The notes under the pieces are model-generated. The model ran no database searches and was not told the origin of the DNA. It saw only the letters and a list, made by a program, of their open reading frames with translations. Below, piece by piece: positions 8,539-17,687 of a DNA stretch of 64,000 bases. Every line of letters starts with the position of its first letter. The stretch's first letter is position 1. The stretch is from DATHZQ01 sp963823505 (GTDB taxonomy: Bacteria; Actinomycetota; Acidimicrobiia; Spongiisociales; UBA5794), in NCBI GenBank assembly GCA_963823505.1, contig CAWGLY010000001.1:174796-238795 (forward strand), in the 5' to 3' direction. The position numbers and the translations under genes were made by a program.

Positions 8539-9255
8539 ATGCGGCATCATCATGCCGTGAACTGGCTGCCGGACGAACTCGCGTCGAGTGGTGTCGAGCA
8601 CCTGACAGTGGACGACATCGCCGCGTACGAACGGCGACGGAGGTTCGATCCGTCAGGGGAGATCGACCTCCTGCGAGACCTGGGTCTGTCAGGCCGAGAC
8701 CGGATTGTCGAGTTTGGCCCCGGGCCGGGTGCGTTCAGCATCGCCGCCGCCCAGGTGGTGAGTGAGGTGATCGCCGTCGACCCGTCACTTGCGATGTGCT
8801 CGTATCTGGGCCAGCGGGCCGTCGAAGCCGGTCTCGACAACGTGACGATCGTCAACGCCGGGTTCCTGACCTATGAACACCGGGGGCCGCCCGTCCGGTT
8901 CGTCTTCTCCAAGAACGCGCTCCATCACCTCCCCGACTTCTGGAAAGCGGAGGCGCTGGGCCGGATCCACAGCATGCTGGAACCCGGAGGGGTGCTGCGG
9001 CTCCGCGATCTCGTGCTGTCCGTGCCACCTGATCAGGCACTCGAGCGGATATCGGCGTGGATCGACGACACTGCGTCGGACGAGGGCTGGAGCAGGGAAG
9101 CGCTCGTCGGTCACTTCCGATCCGAGTTCAGCACCTACACGTGGATCCTCGAGGCAACCTTGTCAGCGGTCGGGTTCGACATCACCGACACCGAGTACAC
9201 CGACTCTGGGATCTTCGCCCGCTACACCTGCCGCGCCGGCCAGCCCCCGAACTGA
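8539..9255 (+). CDS. SAM-dependent class I methyltransferase
   Basis: 238 residues from the ATG at 8539 (the frame is open further upstream, through the tandem repeat, without family similarity). Motif I is RIVEFGPGPGAFSIAAAQ (about residues 51-68), motif II acid in VIAVDPS, and the post-motif region FSKNALHHLPDFWKAEALG is typical of the Methyltransf_11/25 type. The second half (LRLRDLVLSVPPDQ) keeps the beta-strand pattern of the Rossmann-like fold. Substrate unknown. Cytosolic. No operon partner is visible. Confidence 0.85.
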   Translation: MRHHHAVNWLPDELASSGVEHLTVDDIAAYERRRRFDPSGEIDLLRDLGLSGRDRIVEFGPGPGAFSIAAAQVVSEVIAVDPSLAMCSYLGQRAVEAGLDNVTIVNAGFLTYEHRGPPVRFVFSKNALHHLPDFWKAEALGRIHSMLEPGGVLRLRDLVLSVPPDQALERISAWIDDTASDEGWSREALVGHFRSEFSTYTWILEATLSAVGFDITDTEYTDSGIFARYTCRAGQPPN

Positions 9256-9938
9256 GTGGCGTCGTCGATTTGGAGGAGAGGCTGCGCGTCATGGTGATGT
9301 CGCCGGAGGCCGTGGTAGGTGAGGTGACCGTCACCGATATCCACGTCACTCATAACTGGTATTCGGTGCGGATTTGGCCTTCACCAGCGCGCACTCCGAG
9401 GTGCCGTTCGACGCTACCAGAGCAAGCGGGCGTTCTCGTCCGGGATCAGGTGATCGGGGCGGATTTCGGGCCGTTGAGCTACTCAGGCGCAGCGGCGGTG
9501 TTGCCTCGGCTCAGTGAGTGTGTCAACGTTGGCGGTGACGGGTGCCGGCTCGTCGTCAGGCACGAATGAAGGGTGCTGCACCAGGCGGGCGGAGAGGCCA
9601 TCGGGTTATAGTTGCCTATGGCTGATCAAGCACGGATGCGGCAGTTGGTCAGGCTCCCCGGGACGGCGGGTGGCGCCCATCATCCTGTGTTCGTCGGGCC
9701 CAACCCCTGCTGGCCCTAGTGGTAAGCCGCTCACGTTCACCCGAGATCTCCGAGCACCTCGGGTTTCGAACCGAGCGTCGACGTGGTCGCTGATGAGTTG
9801 CGAGAAGCCGGCGAGCGCCACCAAGCCGTGGACGCGAACGAGTCGTCGCCGCAGTACTACGCCGCCGTCATCCTCGACAGCTACGCCGAGACGGAGTGAA
9901 GGGTCGAACGTGCGCACCGTGCTCGAACCGGAGACTCG
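9256..9938. other. intergenic stretch with small degenerate frames
   Basis: About 680 bases without a confident gene. A 33-codon frame starts at 9618 (MADQARMRQLV...) and ends near 9719. A separate frame from about 9726 to 9899 encodes a plausible short acidic peptide (VDVVADELREAGERHQAV then SSPQYYAAVILDSYAETE) without a good start codon. Both could be remnants of a small gene broken by indels. No RNA gene seen. Confidence 0.4.
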
Positions 9939-12900
9939 ATGACGACGGAAGGATCGAGCGGATCGTCTGAGCGCCGCATCGTCACAGCGCTCTTCTGCGA
10001 CGTCGTCGGCTCCACGACGATCGCCGAGACGATGGACCCCGAGGAGTGGAGCGAGATCGTCAACCGTGTGGTCGCCGCGATGGCGGCCGCGGTCGAACGG
10101 TTCGGTGGAACAATCGCCACGTTCGCCGGAGACGGCATTCTCGCCCTTTTTGGTGCCCCGATCGCGCACGAGGACGATCCCTACCGAGCGGTCAGGGCCG
10201 GACTGTCGATCATCGACGCGGTTCGCTCGCTTGCATACGAGCATGGCGGGCTCCGTGTTCGGGTCGGCATCAATACCGGGCTGGTCGTTGCCGGCGACAT
10301 CGACGCCGGCAACCTCAACCTCTACTCGGCCCTCGGAGACACGCTGAACGTGGCCTCACGGCTGCAGACACTCGCCACTCCCGACACCATCGTCATCTCC
10401 GGAACCACCTACGCGCTCATCTCCAATGACGTCGAGGTGAAGGGTCTCGGACCCGCCGACCTGAAAGGACGCGCCGGTTCAGTCGACGTCTACGAGGTGG
10501 TCTCGGTGAGGGGGTCCGACGAGCGCCGGAGAGGAATCGCCGGGCTCACGAGCCCGATGCTGGGCCGCGACACCGAACTCGCCGAGCTCACTGCGCTCAT
10601 GCAGGCCGCAGCGGTGGGAACGGGAAGGGTCGTGGCGATCCTCGGCGAACCGGGGGTCGGCAAGAGCAGGCTGATCGAGGAGTTCGGACATGCAGTCGCA
10701 CGGCAGGACACCGCCCTGTGGGCGGTGGGGCGGTGTGTCCCCTATGACGACGAGCTGCCCTTTCACCTCGTCGCTGCGCTGATTCGCTCACTCGCCGGTG
10801 TGTCAGCCTCCGACGAGCCGGAGGTCATCGCCAAGGCGGTCACCGAGTTGGCGAAGGCCGCTGGCCGGCCGGATGCGGCCGAGTTGTTGCATCGGCTCCT
10901 CGGCGTCGCCGGAGCCGTCGTCGGGGAAGCCCCCGAGCGGCTCCAGGACCAGTATTCCGAAGCCGTGTATGCCGTGGTGGCTGGACTCGGTCGTGAGCAT
11001 CGTCCAGTCGTCTTGGTGTGCGAGGACGCCCACTGGGCAGACACGTCATCGGTGGAGCTCATGTCCGACCTGCTCGACCGTGCACCGTCAACCGCAGTGC
11101 TCCTCGCCGTGGTTCTGAGGCCGGACCGGGACTCTGAAGGCTGGGCGTTGCTGTCTCAGGCTCGGGTCGTTCTTGGAGAGTCGCTGACGGAGATGAATCT
11201 CGGCCCGCTCGACGAGCAGGACAGTCGGCGCATGGTGGCCAACCTGCTCGAGATCGAGTCGCTTCCCACCCACCTCCGGAATATGGTCCTCGAAAAGGCG
11301 GAGGGCAACCCGTTCTTCCTCGAAGAGGTGGTGCGGATGCTCATCGAACGAGACGTGGTCGAGGAACGGCAGGGGCGCTGGTTCGCAAAGCCGGGCATCG
11401 CACAACTCGACGTGCCTGCCACCGTCCACGGTCTACTGGCGTCTCGGATCGACCTGTTGCCGGCCCCGGTTCGACGGGCGGGACGCGTCGCCGCCGTGAT
11501 CGGACGCCAGTTCCCGGCCGACCTCTTGGCCGCGGTTCACCCGATCGGAGACCGTCCAGAGGCGACGCTGCATCCCCACATTGCCGCGCTGGAGGCTCAC
11601 GGGATGATCCGGCTCGCACTCACCATGCCATCGGTCGAGTTCGTCTTCCGTCACGCCCTCATCCACGATGTGATGTATGAGGGCCTGTTGAAGCGGGAAC
11701 GACGCGTCCTCCATCTCGCGGTCGCCCGGGCCATCGAAGTGATGTATCCAGACAGACTCGACGACCACGCTCCGGCACTCGCCCGCCACTACACCGAAGG
11801 AGGCGAGTCCGAGCGGGCGCTCGGCCACCTGCTCGCTGCCGGGCGCGCCGCGCTCACGCGGGGAGCGCGGGCGGAGGCCCACCGCTACTTCACCCAGGCC
11901 GTGGAGCTCGCTGACCAGGATTCCGACCCGATCACGATGATCGACGCTGCCATCGGCAAGGCGAGGAGCGGCGCGACCTTCACTCCCGGGCCCGAGGCCA
12001 TCGCCCTGATCGAGTCCACCTTGCCAATCGCAGAAACACTCGATGATGCCGACCGGCTGGCCGCGCTGTACGTGCAGATCCTCAACGTCCGCAACATGCA
12101 GGGCGAGAGCTATCTCACCCAGCCGTACCGCGGTCAACTCGATCGGGCGTATGCGCTCGTCCCTCGCCTCGCCGACAAGGGGATCAAGGCGTCTCTCCAG
12201 GGGATGATGGGTCTGGCGTACCGATCGGCCGATCAGTACGAAGAGTCGATCGAGCCGCTCACGCATGCAGTCGCCGGTCTTTCGAAGGCGGGACGGCTCA
12301 GCGAGGCGTCGTTCGATGCCTCGATGCTCGCCGACTCCCTCGCCACGATCGGATCGTTCGAAGAGGCCAAGAAGGTCATCGCCGGAGCCAGGCGCCTCGG
12401 TGTCGAGAGCGGGGATCCGAATGCGGTCGCCGACGCTGATCTGATCCACGGCCGGATCTTCGCCGAAGAGGGCGAGCTGGAGGAGGCACTCGTCCACACC
12501 CGGAAGGGACTCGAGGCGGCTGAGGCCATCGGCAACACCTTCTGCTCCCTGGCGGGCAACTTCATGGTCGCAGATCAGCAGCTCCGCCTCGGTGCCGTCG
12601 ATGCCGCCATCACCCACCTCGAACGCAGCACCGGCCTCGCCGAGTACTGCAATGCGGGCGGCTACGAGGCGCTCGGGCAGGCCTGGCTCGCAGCAGCCAG
12701 GGCGCAACAGGGCGGGCTGGAGCCTTCGTCATTCGATGAGCCGTTGGCCATGGCCAGGCAAGCCGGGAGCCGCAGTGGGGAAGCCCTGGTTCGACTCCAC
12801 CGCGCGGTCGCCACCGCCGGTTCTGGCCGCCCGGAGGATGCGTTCGACGACTTCGAGAGAGCCATCGAACTCTTCCACGAATTCGGCGGCCTCCCCAACG

Positions 12901-13040
12901 CTGCTCGGGCGCATCACGCATACAGTCAGGCGCTCGAGGCCGCAGGGAGGGTCGAAGACGCCGCGACCCATCTGAGGGATGCACAGAAGATCTTCTCCAG
13001 GCTCGGGATCAAACCAGACCCCGCAACTGCCAAACAGTAG
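9939..13040 (+). CDS. class III adenylate/guanylate cyclase-ATPase-TPR regulator
   Basis: 1033 residues. Residues about 12-190 form a cyclase homology domain with both metal Asp residues (FCDVVGST, D21; FAGDGILALFG, D65) and the transition-state pair in GDTLNVASRLQ (N137, R141), so it may be catalytic alone as a homodimer. Residues about 205-560 form an AAA_16-type STAND ATPase: LGRDTELAEL, P-loop GEPGVGKS (236-243), and VLVCEDAHWAD as Walker B. The C-terminal half is helical TPR-like repeats. The family is abundant in actinomycetes and is thought to couple ligand or protein sensing to cyclase or ATPase output. The disulfide oxidoreductase gene begins 10 bases after its stop, indicating an operon. 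Confidence 0.88.
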   Translation: MTTEGSSGSSERRIVTALFCDVVGSTTIAETMDPEEWSEIVNRVVAAMAAAVERFGGTIATFAGDGILALFGAPIAHEDDPYRAVRAGLSIIDAVRSLAYEHGGLRVRVGINTGLVVAGDIDAGNLNLYSALGDTLNVASRLQTLATPDTIVISGTTYALISNDVEVKGLGPADLKGRAGSVDVYEVVSVRGSDERRRGIAGLTSPMLGRDTELAELTALMQAAAVGTGRVVAILGEPGVGKSRLIEEFGHAVARQDTALWAVGRCVPYDDELPFHLVAALIRSLAGVSASDEPEVIAKAVTELAKAAGRPDAAELLHRLLGVAGAVVGEAPERLQDQYSEAVYAVVAGLGREHRPVVLVCEDAHWADTSSVELMSDLLDRAPSTAVLLAVVLRPDRDSEGWALLSQARVVLGESLTEMNLGPLDEQDSRRMVANLLEIESLPTHLRNMVLEKAEGNPFFLEEVVRMLIERDVVEERQGRWFAKPGIAQLDVPATVHGLLASRIDLLPAPVRRAGRVAAVIGRQFPADLLAAVHPIGDRPEATLHPHIAALEAHGMIRLALTMPSVEFVFRHALIHDVMYEGLLKRERRVLHLAVARAIEVMYPDRLDDHAPALARHYTEGGESERALGHLLAAGRAALTRGARAEAHRYFTQAVELADQDSDPITMIDAAIGKARSGATFTPGPEAIALIESTLPIAETLDDADRLAALYVQILNVRNMQGESYLTQPYRGQLDRAYALVPRLADKGIKASLQGMMGLAYRSADQYEESIEPLTHAVAGLSKAGRLSEASFDASMLADSLATIGSFEEAKKVIAGARRLGVESGDPNAVADADLIHGRIFAEEGELEEALVHTRKGLEAAEAIGNTFCSLAGNFMVADQQLRLGAVDAAITHLERSTGLAEYCNAGGYEALGQAWLAAARAQQGGLEPSSFDEPLAMARQAGSRSGEALVRLHRAVATAGSGRPEDAFDDFERAIELFHEFGGLPNAARAHHAYSQALEAAGRVEDAATHLRDAQKIFSRLGIKPDPATAKQ

Positions 13041-13050
13041 GAGGCAGCAG

Positions 13051-14457
13051 ATGCCGGCAACCGACGTGATCGTGCTCGGGGTAGGCACGTGTGGTGAGGA
13101 CCTCTCGCTCCGCCTGATGGCGAAGGGACTCCATGTCACCGGAATCGAGGCACGGCTCCTGGGCGGCGAGTGCCCGTACTTCGCGTGTCTCCCGACCAAG
13201 TCGATGATCCGTTCGGCGAACCTCGTCGCCGAGGCCCGCAGAGCGAACGGTCTCGTCGGCACCGTCGACGTCTCCACCGACTGGTCGCTGATCGCCAGAC
13301 GGATACGAGACGAGGTCACCGGCGACTGGGTCGATTCACTCGCAGCCGACCGGTTCGAGAGCCGGGGCGGACGCTTCGTCCGAGGCCGCGGTCGGCTCAC
13401 GAGCCCGCGCACGGTCGAAGTCGACGGCGTGGAATACGAGGCAAGTCGCGGAATCGTCATCGCCACCGGATCTCAGCCGGCGATCCCCCCGATCCCAGGT
13501 TTGGCGGACATCGACTACTGGACGAATCGGGAAGCGATACGAACCGAGGAGCTCCCCGGCTCGTTGTTGATCCTGGGTGGCGGTGCGGTGGGCTGCGAGT
13601 TCGGGCAGGTTTTCGCCCGCTTCGGAGTGGACGTCACGATCATCGAAGGCCAAGAACGAATACTGACGGGTGAGGAGCCGGTCGCGTCCGCCGCCGTCAC
13701 AGAGGCGTTCAAGTCCGAAGGGATGAGAATCGTCACAGGCAGGGTGGTCGAACGCATCTCCGAAGACGCCGGCTCAGTCACGGTCACTCTGGACGACGCA
13801 ACCGAGATCACCGGCGATCGGCTGCTGGTGGCGACCGGACGGCGCGTCGTGCTAGAGGGTCTCGGACTGGATGCGGCCGGCATCGACGACACCGGCAGGT
13901 ACCTCCCAGTCGATGGGCTGATGCGAGCCGCACCCGGCATCTGGGCGATCGGAGATGTGACCGGCATCGGCATGTTCACGCACGTTGCGATGTATCAAGG
14001 CTCCATCGCTGTAGCCGACATCCTCGGCCAGCAGCCCACACCGGCCGACTACACGGTGACCCCGCGGGCGACCTTCACCGACCCCGAGGTCGGAGCCGTC
14101 GGGCTGACCGAAGCCGAGGCAACGGAGGCGGGCTACGACTTCGACGTAACCGTCAAGAACGTCGGCGCCACCTTCCGCGGCTGGCTGCATCGAACCGGGA
14201 ACACCGGGGTGATCAAGCTGGTTGTCGATCGATCGACTGGCAGACTGCTCGGAGCCACCACCGTCGGGCCGCGCGGCGCAGACGTGCTCGGGATGCTGGG
14301 CGTCGTCATGAAAGTCGGCCTGCCCGTCACCGATCTCCTCGACATGATCTATGCATTCCCGACGTTCTACGGGGGAGTCGGCGAAGCACTCGGCGCCTTC
14401 GGCCGCGGCGTTGGCCGAGTGCTGGACCCGGACACGGCACCAATGTTCACCGACTGA
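13051..14457 (+). CDS. FAD-dependent pyridine nucleotide-disulfide oxidoreductase
   Basis: 468 residues. The start is fixed by an AGGAGG that overlaps the previous stop codon. Order of elements: N-terminal FAD Rossmann motif (VIVLGVGTCGEDLSLRL), redox-active disulfide in GGECPYFACLPTKS (C-x4-C kept, about residues 39-44), IATGSQP, the NAD(P)H-binding loop LLILGGGAVGCEFG, the second FAD motif IWAIGDVTG, and a complete dimerisation domain. The usual C-terminal HPT motif is replaced by YAFPTFYGG. It resembles mercuric reductase/lipoamide dehydrogenase relatives, but the substrate cannot be assigned. Same operon as the cyclase-ATPase. Confidence 0.88.
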   Translation: MPATDVIVLGVGTCGEDLSLRLMAKGLHVTGIEARLLGGECPYFACLPTKSMIRSANLVAEARRANGLVGTVDVSTDWSLIARRIRDEVTGDWVDSLAADRFESRGGRFVRGRGRLTSPRTVEVDGVEYEASRGIVIATGSQPAIPPIPGLADIDYWTNREAIRTEELPGSLLILGGGAVGCEFGQVFARFGVDVTIIEGQERILTGEEPVASAAVTEAFKSEGMRIVTGRVVERISEDAGSVTVTLDDATEITGDRLLVATGRRVVLEGLGLDAAGIDDTGRYLPVDGLMRAAPGIWAIGDVTGIGMFTHVAMYQGSIAVADILGQQPTPADYTVTPRATFTDPEVGAVGLTEAEATEAGYDFDVTVKNVGATFRGWLHRTGNTGVIKLVVDRSTGRLLGATTVGPRGADVLGMLGVVMKVGLPVTDLLDMIYAFPTFYGGVGEALGAFGRGVGRVLDPDTAPMFTD

Positions 14458-14500
14458 CCAACTGCCGGCCGCACAAACGGTTGAGTGCGAGGCTCGCTTC

Positions 14501-14922
14501 ATGAGCATCGTTGGATTACACCATGTTCAGCTGACGACGCCTCGCGGACGCGAAGACCAGGCAACATCCTTCCACGAGGGCCTGCTCGGGATTCCAAAGT
14601 GACAAAACCACGTCATCTGGAGGCTCGGGGCGGGTGTTGGTTCGAGACAGGCTCTACTCGGATTCGCCTCGGCGTTGAGGACGACTTCTCACCGGCGAGG
14701 AAGGCTCACCCCGCCTTGCTCACCGATGACTTGGCAGCGCTCCGGCAACGGCTTGAGGGCGCCGGGGTCGACGTCGTGGACGATCAGCCGCTACCGGGAT
14801 TCGAACGCTTCTACGCCTTCGACCCATTCGGCTATCGACTGGAGTTGCTGACCCCTCTCGACCAACGCGGCTTCCGCCAGCACGCCCGGAGGGACTCGAA
14901 CCCCCAACCTCCCGATCCGTAG
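14501..14922 (+). pseudogene. VOC (glyoxalase/bleomycin-resistance) family gene, frameshifted
   Basis: The frame begins MSIVGLHHVQLTTPRGRED and stops at 14600-14602 (LLGIPK-stop). The remainder of a typical VOC protein continues in the next frame (VTKPRHLEARGGCWFETG, FSPARKAHPALLTDDL, FYAFDPFGYRLELLTPLD). One missing base near 14598 explains the break. The metal-ligand positions (His in HHVQ, His in KAHPAL, Glu in RLELL) are all still encoded. The end of the frame runs directly into the tRNA-derived att core, which supplies the stop, so this gene marks the chromosome/island border. Real mutation and sequencing indel cannot be separated here. Confidence 0.75.
14880..14922 (-). repeat. att core copy A (tRNA-Arg 3' fragment), distal island end
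   Basis: 43 bases matching the 3' part of tRNA-Arg(ACG) from the anticodon loop to the discriminator base, with two mismatches in the anticodon-stem part (CCTCCCGATCC instead of CCTTCTGATCC). It is a remnant, not a tRNA gene, since the 5' half is absent. It is followed at 14923-15050 by sequence shared with copies C and D. Confidence 0.85.
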
Positions 14923-15050
14923 ATCTCCAAGCCGTGACCACGGCTGTCCACGGGAGTCCAGAGCGTCGGACCGGCGGGCCTTTCGGGTCCACCCGCGTCC
15001 AGGGCGATTTCCGCAAGTCCACAGGGAATGGCTCCCAACTTGGCTCCCAG
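14923..15050 (-). repeat. att-adjacent flank, integrase 3' tail remnant
   Basis: Related sequence follows the att cores at 14880, 38031 and 39661: AGATCTCCAAGCC, several GTCCAC repeats, then AATGGCTCCCAACTTGGCTCCC. Read on the minus strand, the last part encodes G-(A/S)-(K/Q)-(L/I)-G-(A/S), the usual extreme C-terminus of actinomycete tyrosine integrases, and the GTGGAC repeats could be arm-type integrase sites. It suggests an integrase once lay on the higher-coordinate side of each core. Inference from repeat comparison within this window. Confidence 0.55.
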
Positions 15051-15134
15051 AGCTGCAACCTTGGCTGACCGGCTGATGCGCTCCCCGGCATCCATTCGGT
15101 CGGAGCGTGCGCGAACCTCGGTAGTCTGCGCGGC

Positions 15135-17045
15135 GTGCGGATGCAGTTCAGCCCCGACGACGAGGACGCCTTCTACGCGGCTCGGGACGACTTGGTGTCA
15201 CGCTTCGAGCGGACCGCTGGTGGGGGCGACCTTGGCTGGGTGGCGGCTCAGGTCCTGGACTTCAAGTGGGATTACCTGGATGGTGATCTATCGCAGTGGC
15301 GTATGCGGGAGGTCGAAGAGATCCTGCTCGGGCTGTACCCGGCGAAGGTCATGCTCGACGTCGACGACCTCGACCTGGTCGTGGAAGGGTTCGCCCGGTT
15401 TCTCGCCTTCTTGGGTGATGCGGGAATCATGCCCGAGGACGACGTTGCGCGGCTGGCGACATCGGTGAAGCGACTCGCCCCGCAGTTCCGTGACGCCGCA
15501 CTGGATGAGCGCAACTGGTCGATGGGGAAGCGACTGTGGAGTGCGGCTCGGAACGAAGGTGTTGACCCAACCGATCCCGGCGAGGTGCAGCGCTTCATCG
15601 AGGATTTCAACCGGCGCCCCATCGACGAACGAGACGCGATGCTCGGCGGGCTGCCGCCGGACCACATGCCGGCTCTCGGCGCCGACCTCGTGGCGCCGTT
15701 GCCCCCCGTTGTGCTGCCGCCAACCGAGGAGCTGGAATCGACGGCTCGCCAGACCGTCGGGTTCATCCGGCTCCTGCGCCTCGTGCGCTTCGTCGGCGAG
15801 GGCCGGCCGCTGACGGAGCGGGGAAACCTGAAACTGGCCGACGGCAATGCGCTTGTCGGCGTGTTGGAAACGGGTGACCGATTCGACGGGGAGATCGGCG
15901 GCCGCGTGTTCAAGACACAATCGAGCGCCGACCTGAACGGGGTTGATCTCACTCTGCAGATGGCGGTGGAGTCCGAGCTGTTGACACGCAGCGGTAGAAG
16001 GCTCCTACCCGGAACCAACGCCGGGTCGATCAACGAGCCGCTTGTTGCGCTGTATGGGGCGTGGCTCGTCCTTCTCACCACGATCGGTCCCACCCAGCAT
16101 TGGTACCGGCGTGATCGGTACAACTGGGATTGGTACGCCGAGGAGCTCGACGCGTCACTCCCCATGATCCTTCTGGAGCTATATCGCGATGGCTGCATTC
16201 CGATCGACGACGTCGCCGGCGACACGTGGGCGCACCTCGAGACGGTCTTTGATCTCAATGATGTGCCCTCAGACAAGCTGGCCTTTCACCGTCGCTCGGT
16301 GGAGTGGTCGCTGCGTCGCGCTTTCGAGGTCTTTGCCGAGATGGGCATGGTTCACGTTGCCGACGTCACCGAGACGGCGACGGTATACGGGGGAAAGGAC
16401 CTCAGTGGCGGCACCGTCGAGCTCACTTCGCTGGGGAAGTGGGCGGTGCAGCGGATCGCTTCCCGAGTGACATCAGCGCCCGTGGTCGGGGAGCTCCGAT
16501 CGCTCTCGGCGGCCGAGCTGCTCACAGCAGCGTCGGACATACCCGAGGCGGAAGCCCGTGCGGAGATCGATGCATGGATCGACCACCGGGGCGAGGATGC
16601 GGCTGAGGAGTTGGTCGAAGCGCTGCGCACCGCCGATGAGACAGGCCGTGGTCTGGGGTTCCGTGCGCTCATCCGGATCGGATCCGACGCCGAACCCGCG
16701 GTGAATCGGCTTGCCGACGATCCGGATTTTGCACCCTACATCACCGTATGGCGCATCGACACCCTCGCCGGTACCCGCGACGACATGGACTGTACGGGCG
16801 ATCCGGAGCGGTTCGTGCGCCTGCTGGGTGTCGTCGTCGAGCTGTGGGGTCCGGCAGCAGCGGTCAGCGGCTGGGCCGGACCCGCAGCCGGAGCGGACGG
16901 GCTGCAGTCGATGCTCGACGAAGCCTGGCGCGTCAAGCGGCCGGAGACCGAGCACGTACTCGCCGCAATCGGCACCGAACATCCCGACAAACTGATCGCC
17001 AAGACCGCCCGCAAGGCCTTGTTCAAACACCGCACATCCGGATGA
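15135..17045 (+). CDS. large hypothetical protein, island cargo
   Basis: 636 residues (GTG at 15135; an ATG two codons later is equally possible). First gene inside the island. I do not recognise the family. It is acidic, mostly helical, without signal peptide or membrane segment. The middle (LPPTEELESTARQTVGFIRL, LTERGNLKLADGNALVGVLE) and the segment SVEWSLRRAFEVFAEMGMV followed by LTSLGKWAVQRI look like winged-helix-type elements, and the last 130 residues (EDAAEELVEAL, TGRGLGFRALIRIG) look like HEAT-type helical repeats. No catalytic motif seen. Codon usage is like the host. Conservation and position as a single cargo gene would be compatible with a defence or regulatory role, which is speculation. 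Confidence 0.7.
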   Translation: MRMQFSPDDEDAFYAARDDLVSRFERTAGGGDLGWVAAQVLDFKWDYLDGDLSQWRMREVEEILLGLYPAKVMLDVDDLDLVVEGFARFLAFLGDAGIMPEDDVARLATSVKRLAPQFRDAALDERNWSMGKRLWSAARNEGVDPTDPGEVQRFIEDFNRRPIDERDAMLGGLPPDHMPALGADLVAPLPPVVLPPTEELESTARQTVGFIRLLRLVRFVGEGRPLTERGNLKLADGNALVGVLETGDRFDGEIGGRVFKTQSSADLNGVDLTLQMAVESELLTRSGRRLLPGTNAGSINEPLVALYGAWLVLLTTIGPTQHWYRRDRYNWDWYAEELDASLPMILLELYRDGCIPIDDVAGDTWAHLETVFDLNDVPSDKLAFHRRSVEWSLRRAFEVFAEMGMVHVADVTETATVYGGKDLSGGTVELTSLGKWAVQRIASRVTSAPVVGELRSLSAAELLTAASDIPEAEARAEIDAWIDHRGEDAAEELVEALRTADETGRGLGFRALIRIGSDAEPAVNRLADDPDFAPYITVWRIDTLAGTRDDMDCTGDPERFVRLLGVVVELWGPAAAVSGWAGPAAGADGLQSMLDEAWRVKRPETEHVLAAIGTEHPDKLIAKTARKALFKHRTSG

Positions 17046-17176
17046 CATTCGTGCGGGCGCGCGGGCCTGTCGACCGCACCCTGTCGTTGAGTGGCAGCAG
17101 TCCCGTCAACCCCAATGGCTCCAGGCCACTCACAACGAGGCGGGAACGGCTCAGGGAACCGTAGACTCTGGCCCAC

Positions 17177-17374
17177 GCGATTCACCGCCGCGGTCACCCA
17201 AGCAGCGCCCCGTACGTCGCGCGCTGCCTGGAAAACGAGGTCGCGAGCCAGGGCGCCACCGTGGAGGAGGCCCTGAAGAACCTCCGCGAGGCGCTCGAGC
17301 TCTACTTCGAGGACCGACCCTTCCCCGATCACATCGAAACTCCGATCATTGCGCCGGTCGACATCCCGGCGTGA
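17177..17374 (+). pseudogene. hicB: hicB-type antitoxin remnant
   Basis: The C-terminal two-thirds of a HicB-like antitoxin is clear: YVARCLENEVASQG, TVEEALKNLREALELYFED, TPIIAPVDIPA, stop at 17372-17374. The N-terminal strand (TRFTAAVTQ) lies in a different frame just upstream, so a frameshift near 17203 breaks the gene and no start codon is in frame. It overlaps the start of a hicA-like remnant by four bases, the normal coupled arrangement. Intact HicB neutralises the HicA mRNA interferase and represses the operon. Confidence 0.65.
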
Positions 17375-17581
17375 GCCCGAGCCTCCCGATAGTGTCCGGC
17401 CGCGACGTGGTGCGTGCTCCGGCCAAGGTTGGATTCTCCGAGGTGAGCCAACGTGGCAGCCACCTGAGGTGCGCAGTCAGGAAGGAAGAACGGTGGTCGT
17501 TCCGATGCATCGCGAACGGCGCCAGGCACGTTGCGCTCGATTCTGCGACAGGCAGACCTCACGGTGAAGGCGTTCGCCTAG
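17371..17581 (+). pseudogene. hicA: hicA-type toxin remnant
   Basis: Starts at a GTG overlapping the hicB stop. Frame 1 gives LPIVSGRDVVRAPAKVGF and SEVSQRGSH, containing the conserved Gly-Ser-His of the HicA dsRNA-binding-like fold with its catalytic His. The next pieces lie in other frames (EGRTVVVPMHRE, then GTLRSILRQADLTVKAFA-stop at 17579-17581). Two frameshifts therefore separate three recognisable parts of one 70-codon HicA gene. The toxin cannot be made in this form. Confidence 0.65.
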
Positions 17582-17653
17582 GTGCTGTGACGGAATCCGG
17601 CGAAGGGATCCCAAACGTCACGAAATGTCGTGAAGCAACCGCTGCAATCTGCA

Positions 17654-17679
17654 GGAACCCGACTCGACGCTGTTGCGTC
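17654..17679 (+). promoter_or_regulatory. ECF-type promoter, probably autoregulated and leaderless
   Basis: GGAACC at 17654-17659 and CGTC at 17676-17679 with a 16-base spacer match the general ECF -35/-10 consensus. The sigma gene ATG is at 17688, so a start 8-9 bases after the -10 would make the transcript leaderless. There is no Shine-Dalgarno in front of that ATG, which agrees. Conserved in copy 2. Confidence 0.65.
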
Positions 17680-17687
17680 TCAGTCCC

